Shown here one piece after another: positions 1 through 9,572 of a stretch of DNA of 64,000 nucleotides; position 1 is the first letter of the stretch, and each line of letters opens with the position of its first letter. Position numbers and translations under genes: made by a program. The stretch is from Geobacteraceae bacterium (GTDB taxonomy: Bacteria > Desulfobacterota > Desulfuromonadia > Geobacterales > Pseudopelobacteraceae), in the NCBI GenBank assembly GCA_013336525.1, contig JAAXTM010000001.1, positions 434,001-498,000 on the forward strand, given 5' to 3'. The notes below the pieces were generated by a model. It did not search any database, had not been told where the DNA came from, and was given only the letters and a program-made list of their open reading frames with translations.

Positions 1-666
1 TTTTCCGGTTTCCTCAGAGACAACCAGTACCAGTACATCAGTCTGTTCTGATATGCCAAGTGCAGCACGATGGCGGGTTCCAAAGCTTTTAGCAATGTCC
101 GGGTTTTGAGAAAGCGGGAGAATGCAACCGGCCGAGGTGATCTTTTCCCTTTGGATAATTACTGCGCCGTCATGAATCGGTGAATATGGAAGAAAAATAG
201 AGTTGAGTAATTCGCTGGTGACCTTGGCGTCGATCTCGGTACCGATCTGGACAAGATGATCAATTGACATCTGACGGATTATAACAATCAGGGCACCAAT
301 TCTTCGTTCAGCTAACTCGTGAAGCCCTTTTGACAGTTCATCGACAGTCATACTTACATCCTGGTTATCACTGTCACCTGACTTATGTCTTTTCCAAAAT
401 GAAAAAAGTGCGCGTTTAATGTCACTCTGAAAAATTATTGCCAGAATAACCGGCGCAGAGGAAAGCAGCAGATGAAAAAAGGAGGCGGTAGAGGCGAGAC
501 CTAGTTTTTTTGAGCCGTACTCCGCCACAAAGATGGCGGTTATTATTGCGACAATGCGAAGGGCGGCCTCTTTTCTAAGGATCAGCGCGCATCCGTAAAC
601 CAGTCCCACAACAATAAGATTGTCAAGTAAACCAAGCAGGATGACGTTATCGGAAAATGAAGCCAT
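1..666 (-). CDS. dacA: Diadenylate cyclase, C-terminus cut by window edge
   Basis: Makes cyclic di-AMP from two ATP at the cytoplasmic membrane (CdaA/DacA family). Reading leftward from the ATG at 666 gives 222 codons with no stop before the edge. The N-terminus has hydrophobic segments (start MASFSDNVILLGLLDN), followed by a cyclase domain with both diagnostic motifs, HDGAVII and GTRHRAA. It lies 22 nt downstream of folP with a purine-rich ribosome site between, in the folP-dacA order common in many bacteria. The C-terminal end is missing only because the window stops. Confidence 0.9.
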   Translation of the reverse strand, partial: MASFSDNVILLGLLDNLIVVGLVYGCALILRKEAALRIVAIITAIFVAEYGSKKLGLASTASFFHLLLSSAPVILAIIFQSDIKRALFSFWKRHKSGDSDNQDVSMTVDELSKGLHELAERRIGALIVIIRQMSIDHLVQIGTEIDAKVTSELLNSIFLPYSPIHDGAVIIQREKITSAGCILPLSQNPDIAKSFGTRHRAALGISEQTDVLVLVVSEETGK

Positions 667-688
667 ACATCCCCTTTGAGGTTGGCGT

Positions 689-1894
689 TCAACTGCACAT
701 TACGGCATGTGCCATATCAGCAACGTCTCTCATTGCGCGCACATCATGAACACGAATAATTGATGATCCATGGGATACGGAAAGAGCAACGGCGGCAGCA
801 GTGCCGAAGAGCCGATCATCGCTACTCTCGAGTCTCAGGGCTTTACCTATAAATGATTTGCGCGATGGACCGGTCAGGACGGGAAAACCGATGCCTTTAA
901 ATTCAGCCAGTCGCCTTATGATTTCCATATTCCCGGCGGCATCCTTGCCGAAACCAATACCGGGATCAATTGCGATACAACTGTTGGAAACTCCGGCTTC
1001 CTGGGCGCGAACTATTGATGCACCCAGGCTGGCGGTTATTTCGCCCATCATATCATCATAGACAGTATCCTGCTGCATGTTATCCGGTGTGCCTCTGGTG
1101 TGCATCAGCACAACGCCCGCTCCGTTTGCAGCGGCCACCCCGGCCATCTGTGGATCAAAATTAAAACCACTGATGTCGTTTATAATTTCCGCTCCTGCGA
1201 CAAGAGCCCTGCTGGCGACATCACTTTTCCATGTATCTACCGAAATAGCGCATTTCAGTACACCAGCAAGCTTCTCTATAATGGGAATTACGCGGTTAAA
1301 TTCCTCCGCAGATGATACCGGTGTAGCTCCTGGACGGGTACTTTCGCCACCAATGTCTATGACATCAGCGCCTTCAGCTTCCATCTGCAAGGCTCTCTCA
1401 TATGCCATATCAGGATCAAAGCAGCGGCCCCCATCAGAAAAAGAGTCCGGAGTGATATTAAGAATGCCCATAATCAACGGGCGCTGGAGAGATAACAGAC
1501 GGCGTGACGTTTTCCACTCAGTAGGCGCCGAGATGGAAACCTCCAGCAACCTGTTCAGTTCCCCTGCCAGTTCAGGGAGACCAAAAGGCTGTGCTTTAAG
1601 CTTCTGGATGAGTCGGCTGAGCTGTTTAACTGTTCCGATCAAAATACAATCAGTGGTTTTAATGCTGCAGGCAACTGTACCCCTGGCAACGGCAGCATCC
1701 CCTCCAACAGAAAGCATTTCCTGCTTAAGGATATTTGCCTGTCGGCACTCCAACCGAGATAGTCCGATACAGAGCGTCCGCATCTTGGGGACCATTTCAA
1801 CGATACCGCAGCTATCAACCGCAATGCGCCTTAATTCACGTGCCGCATCCTCAGGAGTTGGCAGGACCAGCAATCGAGGGGCAAATCTTGCCAT
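689..1894 (-). CDS. folP: Dihydropteroate synthase with N-terminal extension
   Basis: Condenses p-aminobenzoate with the pterin pyrophosphate in folate synthesis. The TIM-barrel signatures are clear: MGILNITPDSFSDGG near residues 142-156, DIGGESTRPGA near 180, NDISGF near 238, DPGIGFGK near 312 and GPSRKSFIG near 343. At 401 aa it is longer than the usual 270-300; about 130 extra residues precede the barrel and contain no motif I recognise, a layout I recall from Geobacter-type enzymes. It starts 2 nt after the ftsH stop, so the two are very likely co-transcribed and perhaps translationally coupled. Confidence 0.93.
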   Translation of the reverse strand: MARFAPRLLVLPTPEDAARELRRIAVDSCGIVEMVPKMRTLCIGLSRLECRQANILKQEMLSVGGDAAVARGTVACSIKTTDCILIGTVKQLSRLIQKLKAQPFGLPELAGELNRLLEVSISAPTEWKTSRRLLSLQRPLIMGILNITPDSFSDGGRCFDPDMAYERALQMEAEGADVIDIGGESTRPGATPVSSAEEFNRVIPIIEKLAGVLKCAISVDTWKSDVASRALVAGAEIINDISGFNFDPQMAGVAAANGAGVVLMHTRGTPDNMQQDTVYDDMMGEITASLGASIVRAQEAGVSNSCIAIDPGIGFGKDAAGNMEIIRRLAEFKGIGFPVLTGPSRKSFIGKALRLESSDDRLFGTAAAVALSVSHGSSIIRVHDVRAMRDVADMAHAVMCS

Positions 1895-1896
1895 TT

Positions 1897-3765
1897 CTAC
1901 GCTTCGATATCGGTGTGTGCTACAGCGGGCTCAACCGATGCCGGTGGTTTAGACTCCGGACAGAGCAATTTGCCGTTGGCGATAATTTCATCAACCTGAT
2001 CGCCGGTAAGATTTTCTTTTTCAATGAGACACTCGGAAAGGTCATGGAGGCTCTGAATATGGTCACTCAGCAGACCGAGTGCCCGTTCGTATGATTCATC
2101 AACAATACGCTTAATTTCATCATCAATATGCTCAGCGGTTTTTTCGCTGAAATTTTTGTGCATTGCCATCTCGCGACCAAGGAAAATAGATTCATCCTTC
2201 TTGCCAAAAGAAAGCGGTCCCATTTTGTCGCTCATACCCCACTCGCAAACCATCTTGCGAGCCATATCGGTAGCTCGTTCAATATCGTTACCGGCACCAG
2301 TCGTGAATGTGTTAAAAATCAGTTTTTCGGCAGCACGGCCACCCATAAGGACAGCAAGGCGTGCCAACAGGGATTCTCTGGAATAACTATGTTTGTCTTC
2401 GATCGGAAGCTGCATCGTAACGCCAAGTGCTCGTCCACGAGGAATAATGGATACCTTATGGATGGGATCGGTGCCAGGCACCATTTTTGCGACCAGAGTG
2501 TGGCCAGCTTCATGATAGGCGGTACTCTTTTTCTCTTCATCAGATATAACCATGCTGCGTCGCTCGGCTCCCATCAAAACCTTATCTTTGGCGCTGTCAA
2601 AATCACTCGGCTCTGCAACTGTCTTATTCAAGCGGGCTGCCAGCAGAGCCGCCTCGTTAACAAGATTAGCCAGATCAGCTCCTGAAAACCCTGGTGTACC
2701 GCGTGCGATTACTGCCAGATCAACTTCTGGAGAGAGCGGCACCTTTTTGGAGTGTACTTTCAGAATCATTTCACGCCCTTTAACATCAGGGCGTGGAACA
2801 ACAACCTGACGGTCAAAACGGCCGGGACGGAGCAGCGCCGGATCAAGAACATCGGGGCGATTAGTTGCAGCAATCAGGATGACGCCCTCATTGGACTCAA
2901 AGCCATCCATCTCCACCAGCAACTGGTTGAGTGTCTGTTCACGTTCGTCATGACCTCCCCCCATGCCGGCACCGCGGTGACGACCAACTGCATCTATTTC
3001 ATCGATAAAGATAATGCACGGCGCGCTCTTTTTACCCTGCAAAAAGAGGTCACGTACGCGACTGGCACCAACACCAACAAACATTTCCACGAAGTCGGAG
3101 CCGGATATCGAAAAGAATGGGACACCTGCTTCGCCGGCAACAGCGCGTGCAAGCAATGTCTTTCCAGTCCCTGGAGGGCCAACCAGCAGCACCCCTTTAG
3201 GGATTTTTCCACCGAGTGCGGTGAACTTTTTCGGTTCTTTTAAAAAGGCAATAATCTCTTCCAGCTCTTCCTTGGCCTCTTCAATACCTGCAACATCTTC
3301 AAAGGTGATCTTTCCCTGCGATTCGGTCAGCAGCTTCGCGCGGCTCTTGCCAAACGACATTGCCTTGCCCCCGCCCATCTGCATCTGGCGCATGAAGAAA
3401 ATCCAGACGCCAACCAGCAGAATCAGCGGAAACCAGGAAATAAACATTGAAAACCAGGAAAATTTTTCCTCTTCCGGTTTGGCGTTGATCGTAACTTTTT
3501 TCTCCAGCAGCTTTTTGGTCAAGTCTGCATCAGAATACGGCTTATAAGTGTGAAAATCCTTGCCATCCTTACCTTCAAACTTACCGGTAATTTCATTGCC
3601 CTGAATAACTACGGAGGTAATTTTCCCCGTTTCTATCAATGCAATAAAATCACTGAAGTTAAGCTTTTCGGCGGATGGCCGCGGCTTGTTAAACATGTTG
3701 AAAAGCAGGATCATCATAAGGCTGATGACCAGCCAAAGTGAAAGATTCTTGTAAAACTGGTTCAA
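1897..3765 (-). CDS. ftsH: ATP-dependent zinc metalloprotease FtsH
   Basis: Membrane-anchored AAA+ protease that degrades membrane proteins and short-lived regulators. It has two transmembrane segments (about residues 9-25 and 104-125) around a periplasmic stretch, Walker A GPPGTGKT at 196-203, Walker B IIFIDEID, the second region of homology [19 protein letters not shown], and the zinc site HEAGH near residue 420. At 622 aa it is normal length. The start [10 protein letters not shown] is preceded by a good AGG-rich site. It sits between tilS and folP; the tilS-ftsH pairing is widespread. Confidence 0.97.
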   Translation of the reverse strand: MNQFYKNLSLWLVISLMMILLFNMFNKPRPSAEKLNFSDFIALIETGKITSVVIQGNEITGKFEGKDGKDFHTYKPYSDADLTKKLLEKKVTINAKPEEEKFSWFSMFISWFPLILLVGVWIFFMRQMQMGGGKAMSFGKSRAKLLTESQGKITFEDVAGIEEAKEELEEIIAFLKEPKKFTALGGKIPKGVLLVGPPGTGKTLLARAVAGEAGVPFFSISGSDFVEMFVGVGASRVRDLFLQGKKSAPCIIFIDEIDAVGRHRGAGMGGGHDEREQTLNQLLVEMDGFESNEGVILIAATNRPDVLDPALLRPGRFDRQVVVPRPDVKGREMILKVHSKKVPLSPEVDLAVIARGTPGFSGADLANLVNEAALLAARLNKTVAEPSDFDSAKDKVLMGAERRSMVISDEEKKSTAYHEAGHTLVAKMVPGTDPIHKVSIIPRGRALGVTMQLPIEDKHSYSRESLLARLAVLMGGRAAEKLIFNTFTTGAGNDIERATDMARKMVCEWGMSDKMGPLSFGKKDESIFLGREMAMHKNFSEKTAEHIDDEIKRIVDESYERALGLLSDHIQSLHDLSECLIEKENLTGDQVDEIIANGKLLCPESKPPASVEPAVAHTDIEA

Positions 3766-3854
3766 AATAAACCTCCGAATAAATGTGTAATGCGGCGTTG
3801 AAAATTTTGTGAGGCTAACATATTGGCAGGTGGATTGACAAGCTGAATTGCGGC

Positions 3855-5246
3855 TTATGGCCTTATTAAGGTTGCTTTTACAGCGTTATCCACACCTTCA
3901 CATACCCGTGTTAACTCAGAACAGCATACACCTGCAATCCAGATCAGATCGTCGCCACAAAAAACAAGCGGAATATGTCTGCGCTCACTGATTGGAATTT
4001 TTCTATCGATAAATATTTCCTTGACCTTTTTTCTGCCAGACATACCAAATGGCGTAATGCGGTCCCCAGGTCGAAAGGTGCGGACAAACCATGGGAAAGG
4101 GGTCTTGGTTATGTCAAAACAAGCGATTTGAGAACCCGTAGCAAAACTTACTTCGCTTGTTAAGTCAACCACAACGGAACCGCCAGATGGGAGATGATAG
4201 CAACCCGGTTCTGTTATCAGCAGTTCATAGTCAGTATCAAGAACAACCTCACCAGTCCGTATCAGCATAAGAGTATCATATTCTCTGACAACTACAATCC
4301 CCTGCGGGAGGGACAGTCGGGAGTTTGGCCGATCGGAATCAGTCAGATCAAATATTGCTTCCAGATGACGCGCACTCACTCCCTCCAAGGTCCCGGTCAA
4401 CTGTTTAAAAGCATGGCGCAGAACTCTTCTTTGCAGGGCGGTGTTGAGCGTGAGGAATTTACAAAGGGAGAATACTGCCCTCCCCTCCCCCATCCGGCAT
4501 GACTCTAAAAATGACCGTTCCGTTAATTCCTCCAGCAAAACCCCATCTCCGCTGATAATTGATGCCGTTGTGGCAAGACAGGAGCGAATGGCAGGATTGT
4601 AATCTTCAAGGAGCGGCAGCAAATGGTGACGAATACGGTTACGCAGATAGATTGTGTCACTGTTGCTGGCATCTTCGCGCCACTCAAGGCTGCGTTCATT
4701 GAGGTACTGTTCGATTTCAACACGCGTTATATCCAGAAGCGGTCGGACATAACCACGCGCATTACGATACGCCATCCCGGATAATCCGGTCATACCAGAT
4801 CCGCGGAGCAGTCGCATGAGCACGGTTTCAGCCTGATCGTCGGCATGATGGGCCAGCACTACCGCTGCCGCTCCATACTTCCTGCTGATTTCATTGAAAA
4901 ATTCTATACGGGCTCGACGTCCCGCATCCTCAATATTCAGGTGAAGGTCGGAAGCCAGGCTGTTAATATCGATTCGCCGCTCTTCAAACCGGAGTGAGTA
5001 GCGTGATGCCAGATCACGGCAGAAGTTCTCATCTGCGTCAGACTCATCACCACGCAGGCAATGGTTCAGATGAGCGACGATCAGGTGGAGATTATAGCAG
5101 GGAAGATTTATCAACAGATCAAGCAGCGCAGACGAGTCTGCCCCGCCTGAAACTGCAACCACGAGAGTATCGCCAGCCAGAAAGAGATTCTGTTTGCGAA
5201 CTGTGCGCTCTACCCGGTTTATAAGAAAGTTGTCAGCGACAGTCAT
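3855..5246 (-). CDS. tilS: tRNA(Ile)-lysidine synthase
   Basis: Modifies C34 of the CAU-anticodon tRNA(Ile) to lysidine using ATP. The PP-loop motif [13 protein letters not shown] lies near the N-terminus, followed by [19 protein letters not shown], with a C-terminal domain containing [21 protein letters not shown] chose the ATG at 5246 ([10 protein letters not shown]). The same frame extends to a TTG at 5288, but that overlaps the preceding membrane-protein gene by 17 nt. The 463-aa length fits the family. It is followed by an 88-nt gap and ftsH. Confidence 0.93.
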   Translation of the reverse strand: MTVADNFLINRVERTVRKQNLFLAGDTLVVAVSGGADSSALLDLLINLPCYNLHLIVAHLNHCLRGDESDADENFCRDLASRYSLRFEERRIDINSLASDLHLNIEDAGRRARIEFFNEISRKYGAAAVVLAHHADDQAETVLMRLLRGSGMTGLSGMAYRNARGYVRPLLDITRVEIEQYLNERSLEWREDASNSDTIYLRNRIRHHLLPLLEDYNPAIRSCLATTASIISGDGVLLEELTERSFLESCRMGEGRAVFSLCKFLTLNTALQRRVLRHAFKQLTGTLEGVSARHLEAIFDLTDSDRPNSRLSLPQGIVVVREYDTLMLIRTGEVVLDTDYELLITEPGCYHLPSGGSVVVDLTSEVSFATGSQIACFDITKTPFPWFVRTFRPGDRITPFGMSGRKKVKEIFIDRKIPISERRHIPLVFCGDDLIWIAGVCCSELTRVCEGVDNAVKATLIRP

Positions 5247-5271
5247 GAGTGCACTGTATAACCGGATAGAG

Positions 5272-5619
5272 TCACAGCTTTGTTCCAAAAGCCGTATTCA
5301 GAATGAAACTGAACAGACTAAAGAGGAGAGCGGCGAAAAATGCAGATCCAAAGCCGGCGACCTGGAATCCTGACACCAGATGAGCTGCAAGATAGAACAT
5401 CAGCCCATTGACAACGAGAGTAAACAGGCCAAGTGTCAGCAGAGTAACCGGAAGGGTCAGGAGAATTATGATAGGACGCAAAAAAACGTTCAACAAACCG
5501 ATTACCAGCGTTGCCAGCAGCAGGTCCTGAAAGCGGTTGATCTGAATACCTGGAATCAGCTTCATAACCAAAAAAAGGGCAAATGAATTGAGTGCCCATT
5601 TGAGTACAAGTCGCGTCAT
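5272..5619 (-). CDS. Small membrane protein, phage holin family 4-type
   Basis: A 115-aa hydrophobic protein with about four predicted membrane segments and the motif LLNVFLRPIIILLTLPVT, characteristic of the widespread YvlD / 'phage holin family 4' proteins. Despite the family name these are usually chromosomal and of unknown role; nothing phage-like surrounds it. It sits 9 nt after corA in the leftward operon, and its end overlaps the upstream frame extension of tilS. Confidence 0.8.
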   Translation of the reverse strand: MTRLVLKWALNSFALFLVMKLIPGIQINRFQDLLLATLVIGLLNVFLRPIIILLTLPVTLLTLGLFTLVVNGLMFYLAAHLVSGFQVAGFGSAFFAALLFSLFSFILNTAFGTKL

Positions 5620-5628
5620 TACTCCCCC

Positions 5629-6702
5629 CTATAACCAGCGTTTCTTTCTGAAATATGCGACCATCAACAGCGACATAGCCATCATTAAACCCCAGAGAAT
5701 AAAATAACCGTTTCTCCACTCCAGTTCCGGAAGATATTTAAAATTCATGCCATAAACCCCAACCAAAAAGGTCAGCGGCATAAAAATAGTGCCGATCACG
5801 GTCAGGAACTTCATCACCTCGTTGGTGCGGTTACTGATGCTGGACAGGTATAGATCCAGCATGCCGGAAAGCAGGTCGCGATAGGTCTCGACTGTGTCAA
5901 TCACCTGTACGGTGTGATCATAGACATCACGGAAATAGATGCGGGTAGCATCATGAAGCAGAGGGCTGTCACCCCGCTCGAGGAAAGAGATCGCCTCACG
6001 CAGCGGCCAAACGGACTTGCGCAGATAGATAATCTCCTTTTTCATGCTGTTTATCAAATGAAGGGAACCATGGTCTGGAGATTGAGTCAACCTTTCCTCG
6101 ACATCGACAATCCGCTCGCCGAAGCCTTCAAGAACGGTGAAATAACCGTCAACAATGGCATCTATAAGGGCGTAGGCCAAATAATCGACCCCCATGCCGC
6201 GGATTTTCCCCTTGCCACTCCGAATGCGCTCACGGACCGTGTCAAACGAGTCGCCAGTTATACCTTCCTGAAAGGTGAAGAGATAGTCGGGGCCAAGAAT
6301 GATACTGAGTTGTTCCGAATTGAAGTCCCCTTCCTTCGTAGGGTGCAGCATCTTTAAAACAATAAAAAGATAATCGCCATAATCCTCGACCTTGGGGCGC
6401 TGCACGGTGTTGACAACATCTTCCAGAACCAGCGGATGTAACGTGTGCTTTTCACCCAGCTTGCGGATCAACTCGACGTCATGCACCCCTTCGACATTAA
6501 CCCACACAACCGGGCTATCGCATGGATTTTGCAGATACAGGTCAATCTGCTCGAATTGATATTCCTCGACCGCGTCCGGTGAATACCCTATGACTGAAAT
6601 CTGCGCTGATTTTTCAGACTTATCGCCGATATGCACCAACGTACCGGGAGGGAGGCCGTTTTTTACAGAGCGCTTTTTATGAAAACGTGAACTGTTTCGC
6701 AT
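5629..6702 (-). CDS. corA: CorA magnesium/cobalt transporter
   Basis: Homopentameric inner-membrane divalent cation channel. The long soluble N-terminal domain (about residues 1-295) ends in two transmembrane helices, the first followed by the signature YGMNFKYLPE. I place the start at the ATG at 6702, which overlaps the pfkA stop in a TGATG arrangement. The frame extends to a TTG at 6705, but the ATG is the likelier start. Length (357 aa) is typical. Its position in the operon after pfkA suggests shared transcription rather than a functional link. Confidence 0.95.
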   Translation of the reverse strand: MRNSSRFHKKRSVKNGLPPGTLVHIGDKSEKSAQISVIGYSPDAVEEYQFEQIDLYLQNPCDSPVVWVNVEGVHDVELIRKLGEKHTLHPLVLEDVVNTVQRPKVEDYGDYLFIVLKMLHPTKEGDFNSEQLSIILGPDYLFTFQEGITGDSFDTVRERIRSGKGKIRGMGVDYLAYALIDAIVDGYFTVLEGFGERIVDVEERLTQSPDHGSLHLINSMKKEIIYLRKSVWPLREAISFLERGDSPLLHDATRIYFRDVYDHTVQVIDTVETYRDLLSGMLDLYLSSISNRTNEVMKFLTVIGTIFMPLTFLVGVYGMNFKYLPELEWRNGYFILWGLMMAMSLLMVAYFRKKRWL

Positions 6703-7664
6703 CAAATTCCAAGTACCTCTGACATATGCAGCAGATCATCATTAAGCTTCTTCTGGCCGCCGTTGACAACCATCTCCAGCAACGTTGTAGTGAGCGAGTT
6801 TGCCGATAACCCGACCATGACACCTTTTGTACCGCAAAGCAGGAGTTCCACCGACTTCATGCCGAAGCGACTGCCGAGGAGGCGGTCAAAAACAGAAGGC
6901 GCACCGCCACGCTGATAGTGCCCCAACACGGTCACACGTGTTTCAAAACCGACGGCATTTTTGATGCCATCAGCGACTTCCTGCGCATGTCCTGCACCCT
7001 CCGCCATTATGATAAGGGCATTAGTCCGCCCCTCATCATACCTTTGTCGAAGCTGGTGGCACATTTCATTAAGGTCAAGCTCCACCTCCGGCACAATGGC
7101 AAACTCGGCTCCGGTAGCAATGGCGGTGGTTGAAGCGAGATAGCCGGAATTGCGCCCCATAACTTCAACGATAAAAGCCCGGTCATGGGAACTGGCGGTA
7201 TCCTTGATGCAGTCTACGGCATAAATGATGTTGTTGAGTGCAGTATCAACCCCCAGCGCCATATCGGTATAAGCTATGTCATTATCGATGCTGGCCGGGA
7301 TACCTATAACCGGAAAGCCCATCTTGTCCAGCGCCAGAGCGCCATTCAATGAGCCGTCGCCACCGATCACGATCAACCCCTCAACCTTTTCCTTGAGAAG
7401 ATTATCCAGCGCCTTTTTACGCCCTTCTTCGGTACGGAATTCCGCCGATCGGGCCGACTGCAAAAAAGTCCCGCCGCGCTGAAGTGTTCCGGAAACAGCC
7501 TGGCTATTGAGAACAATAAAATCGTTTTTCAGTAGGCCGGCATATCCTTTACGGTAGCCAATCATTTCTATATCGTTTGCTATGGCCGTTCGGGCCGCCG
7601 CGCGGATGGTTGCATTCATGCCGGAGCAGTCGCCGCCGCTGGTCAAAATTGCAAGTCGTTTCAT
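6702..7664 (-). CDS. pfkA: ATP-dependent 6-phosphofructokinase
   Basis: Phosphorylates fructose 6-phosphate in glycolysis. The N-terminus MKRLAILTSGGDCSGMNATI, the GGDGSLNGA phosphate-binding loop, the catalytic stretch around ASIDNDI and TALNNI, and EVMGRNSGYLA are all family hallmarks; 320 aa is normal. A strong GAGGAGG-type ribosome site lies upstream. The conserved GGDGS loop, rather than GGEDT, favours ATP over pyrophosphate use. It ends overlapping corA by 1 nt. Confidence 0.95.
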   Translation of the reverse strand: MKRLAILTSGGDCSGMNATIRAAARTAIANDIEMIGYRKGYAGLLKNDFIVLNSQAVSGTLQRGGTFLQSARSAEFRTEEGRKKALDNLLKEKVEGLIVIGGDGSLNGALALDKMGFPVIGIPASIDNDIAYTDMALGVDTALNNIIYAVDCIKDTASSHDRAFIVEVMGRNSGYLASTTAIATGAEFAIVPEVELDLNEMCHQLRQRYDEGRTNALIIMAEGAGHAQEVADGIKNAVGFETRVTVLGHYQRGGAPSVFDRLLGSRFGMKSVELLLCGTKGVMVGLSANSLTTTLLEMVVNGGQKKLNDDLLHMSEVLGI

Positions 7665-7696
7665 GGATAATTCCTCCTCGATACAAGGATATACTG

Positions 7697-8158
7697 TTAT
7701 CTATTTGAAAATAACTTCGTAAGTGCCGTACTGCGAAAATCAAAAATACGCCTGAGGCGCGGCGCAACAATAAAACGATTTACCAGGCCGGCTAGCTGGT
7801 CATGGAGAAGAAGATAGTGGACTAGATCATATACCTCGACTCCCCCTTCAACCTCGCGAAACCGGTGCTGATGATGCCAAAAACGATAAGGTCCAAAACG
7901 TTGCTCGTCAACAAAGAAGTTTGGTTCTTCCACATGCGTGATCTCGGTTGTCCAGTTGACGGCAACCCGAAATAACGGTCGTACTGTATAGGTAATGATC
8001 TGACCGGCGTAGATTCCGCTCTGCACAGGTGAAGTGATGCGAAAATCCATATCCGGTGGAGTTATCTTTACAAGATTGGCAGGATTGGAAAAAAAATTCC
8101 AGGCGGATTCAAGAGAGATCGGCAGAATTTGAGTTCGTTCAAAAGTAAACGGTTTCAT
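7697..8158 (-). CDS. SRPBCC (START-like) family protein
   Basis: A 153-aa cytoplasmic protein of the SRPBCC/CoxG-like fold. The opening FERTQILPISLESAWNFFSN and later segments such as FRVAVNWTTEITHVEEPNFF and FRFVEVEGGVEVYDLVHY-like text match the ligand-binding cavity family often annotated as cell-division inhibitor/cyclase-like. No ligand can be inferred. Its ATG overlaps the rarA stop by 4 nt (ATGA), indicating translational coupling. Confidence 0.8.
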   Translation of the reverse strand: MKPFTFERTQILPISLESAWNFFSNPANLVKITPPDMDFRITSPVQSGIYAGQIITYTVRPLFRVAVNWTTEITHVEEPNFFVDEQRFGPYRFWHHQHRFREVEGGVEVYDLVHYLLLHDQLAGLVNRFIVAPRLRRIFDFRSTALTKLFSNR

Positions 8159-9558
8159 GACTCTCTATCCTTTCTGTTTTTCAACCACTCCATCCTTTCA
8201 ACAATGCTCTTTTCATAACCATACCCCTTAGGCTCATAATATTTTTGACCAGCCAACCGCTCCGGCAGGCATTTCTGCCCGGCATAGCCATCATCATAAT
8301 CATGGGCATACTGGTACCCCTTTCCATAACCCTGTTCCTTCATCAGCTTTGTCGGAGCATTGCGGATGTGCATAGGAACCGGCAGGGCACCACTTTTGCG
8401 GACCTCGGCAAGGGCAGAATTTATACCGACATACGAAGCGTTGGATTTGGGAGCAGTGGCTAGATAGGTGACCGCCTGACCCATTATAATTCTACCTTCC
8501 GGCATCCCGATAACTTGAAACGCCTGAAGAGCCGAAACGGCCACCTGAAGAGCTCTTGGATCGGCATTACCGATATCTTCTGAAGCCATAATAATCATAC
8601 GACGGAGGATAAAAACAGGATCTTCTCCAGCCTCAAGCATGCGGGCCAGCCAGTACAAAGCTGCATCAGGGTCACTACCGCGCAGAGACTTGATAAAAGC
8701 CGAGATAACGTTGTAATGTTCCTCCCCCCCCTTGTCGTATAGCAACGCTTTTTTTTGCAACGCCTCCTGGGCAATTTCCAGAGTTATCACCCCTTGCCCT
8801 TTAGGCTCGCCGTTTAGGTCCTCGACCTTTAGGCCCGCCGTTTGGGTCCTTGACACTCGACCCTCCGCAAGGCCAGCGGCAACTTCCAGGGTATTAAGAG
8901 CAGAGCGGGCATCACCGCCGGCCTGAGCTGCAAGAAAATCCAGTGCTTCATCTGTTGCCGAAACAGACAACTTCCCGAGGCCACGCTGGCAGTCAGCCAA
9001 AGCCTCGATCAAAAGGCGTCTCACAACATCAGGTTCGAGCTGCTGCAGCGTCAAAACCCGACAGCGTGAGAGTAACGGCGCGATAACTTCAAAAGAAGGA
9101 TTCTCGGTTGTAGCTCCGATAATTGTGACAACCCCCTTTTCTATATAAGGGAGGAACGCGTCCTGCTGGGATTTGTTAAAACGATGGATTTCATCGATGA
9201 ACAGTATGGTACGGATGCCTCGGGAAGCATAGCGCTCGGCTTCACGGAAAGTTTCTCGGATTTCCTTGACGCCTGAAAGAATCGCAGAAAAGAAGATAAA
9301 GTGGGACTTTGTTTCGGCGGCGATGATGTGGGCCAGTGTTGTCTTCCCACAACCCGGCGGTCCCCAGAGAATCAGCGATGCAAGAGAATCTGTTTCAATC
9401 ATGCTCCTGAGAATACGACCGTCACCAAGCAGATGTTCCTGACCGGAAAATTCAGCGATAGAGCGTGGACGCATACGTTCGGCAAGAGGCGCATGTGCTG
9501 ATATTTCTGCTGCAGTATAAACCCCGGAGGTTTGATCCCAAAGATCTGGCGTATTCAT
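8155..9558 (-). CDS. rarA: Replication-associated recombination protein A (AAA+ ATPase)
   Basis: RarA/MgsA acts at stalled replication forks and is related to clamp-loader ATPases. Visible motifs are RPRSIAEFSGQEHLLG, Walker A GPPGCGKTT, Walker B ILFIDEIHRFNKSQQDAFLP, sensor GATTENPSFEV, and the C-terminal MGW-type tetramerisation region including KGYQYAHDYDDGY. The 467-aa length is slightly above average. Part of the excess is a local insertion around 8800-8854 made of two near-identical 27-nt units 28 nt apart, in the linker after the AAA lid. Confidence 0.93.
   Translation of the reverse strand: MNTPDLWDQTSGVYTAAEISAHAPLAERMRPRSIAEFSGQEHLLGDGRILRSMIETDSLASLILWGPPGCGKTTLAHIIAAETKSHFIFFSAILSGVKEIRETFREAERYASRGIRTILFIDEIHRFNKSQQDAFLPYIEKGVVTIIGATTENPSFEVIAPLLSRCRVLTLQQLEPDVVRRLLIEALADCQRGLGKLSVSATDEALDFLAAQAGGDARSALNTLEVAAGLAEGRVSRTQTAGLKVEDLNGEPKGQGVITLEIAQEALQKKALLYDKGGEEHYNVISAFIKSLRGSDPDAALYWLARMLEAGEDPVFILRRMIIMASEDIGNADPRALQVAVSALQAFQVIGMPEGRIIMGQAVTYLATAPKSNASYVGINSALAEVRKSGALPVPMHIRNAPTKLMKEQGYGKGYQYAHDYDDGYAGQKCLPERLAGQKYYEPKGYGYEKSIVERMEWLKNRKDRES
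8800..8854 (-). repeat. Two-copy 28-bp-period tandem repeat inside rarA
   Basis: Positions 8800-8826 and 8828-8854 are near-identical 27-nt units (three or four mismatches). Because the period is 28 nt, the two copies are read in different frames. One encodes VEDLNGEPK; the other would encode the similar VKDPNGGPK only in a shifted frame. This suggests a local duplication with compensating indels. Confidence 0.75.
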
Positions 9559-9572
9559 GGCCGACAGCTTCC

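Noticed and set aside
1077-1952. Long plus-strand open frame opposite folP
   Set aside because: Its protein has no family features, while the minus frame is a clear dihydropteroate synthase; it is an antisense shadow.
5272-5619. Prophage suggested by a holin-family protein
   Set aside because: The family name is historical; no phage genes surround it and it sits in a housekeeping operon.
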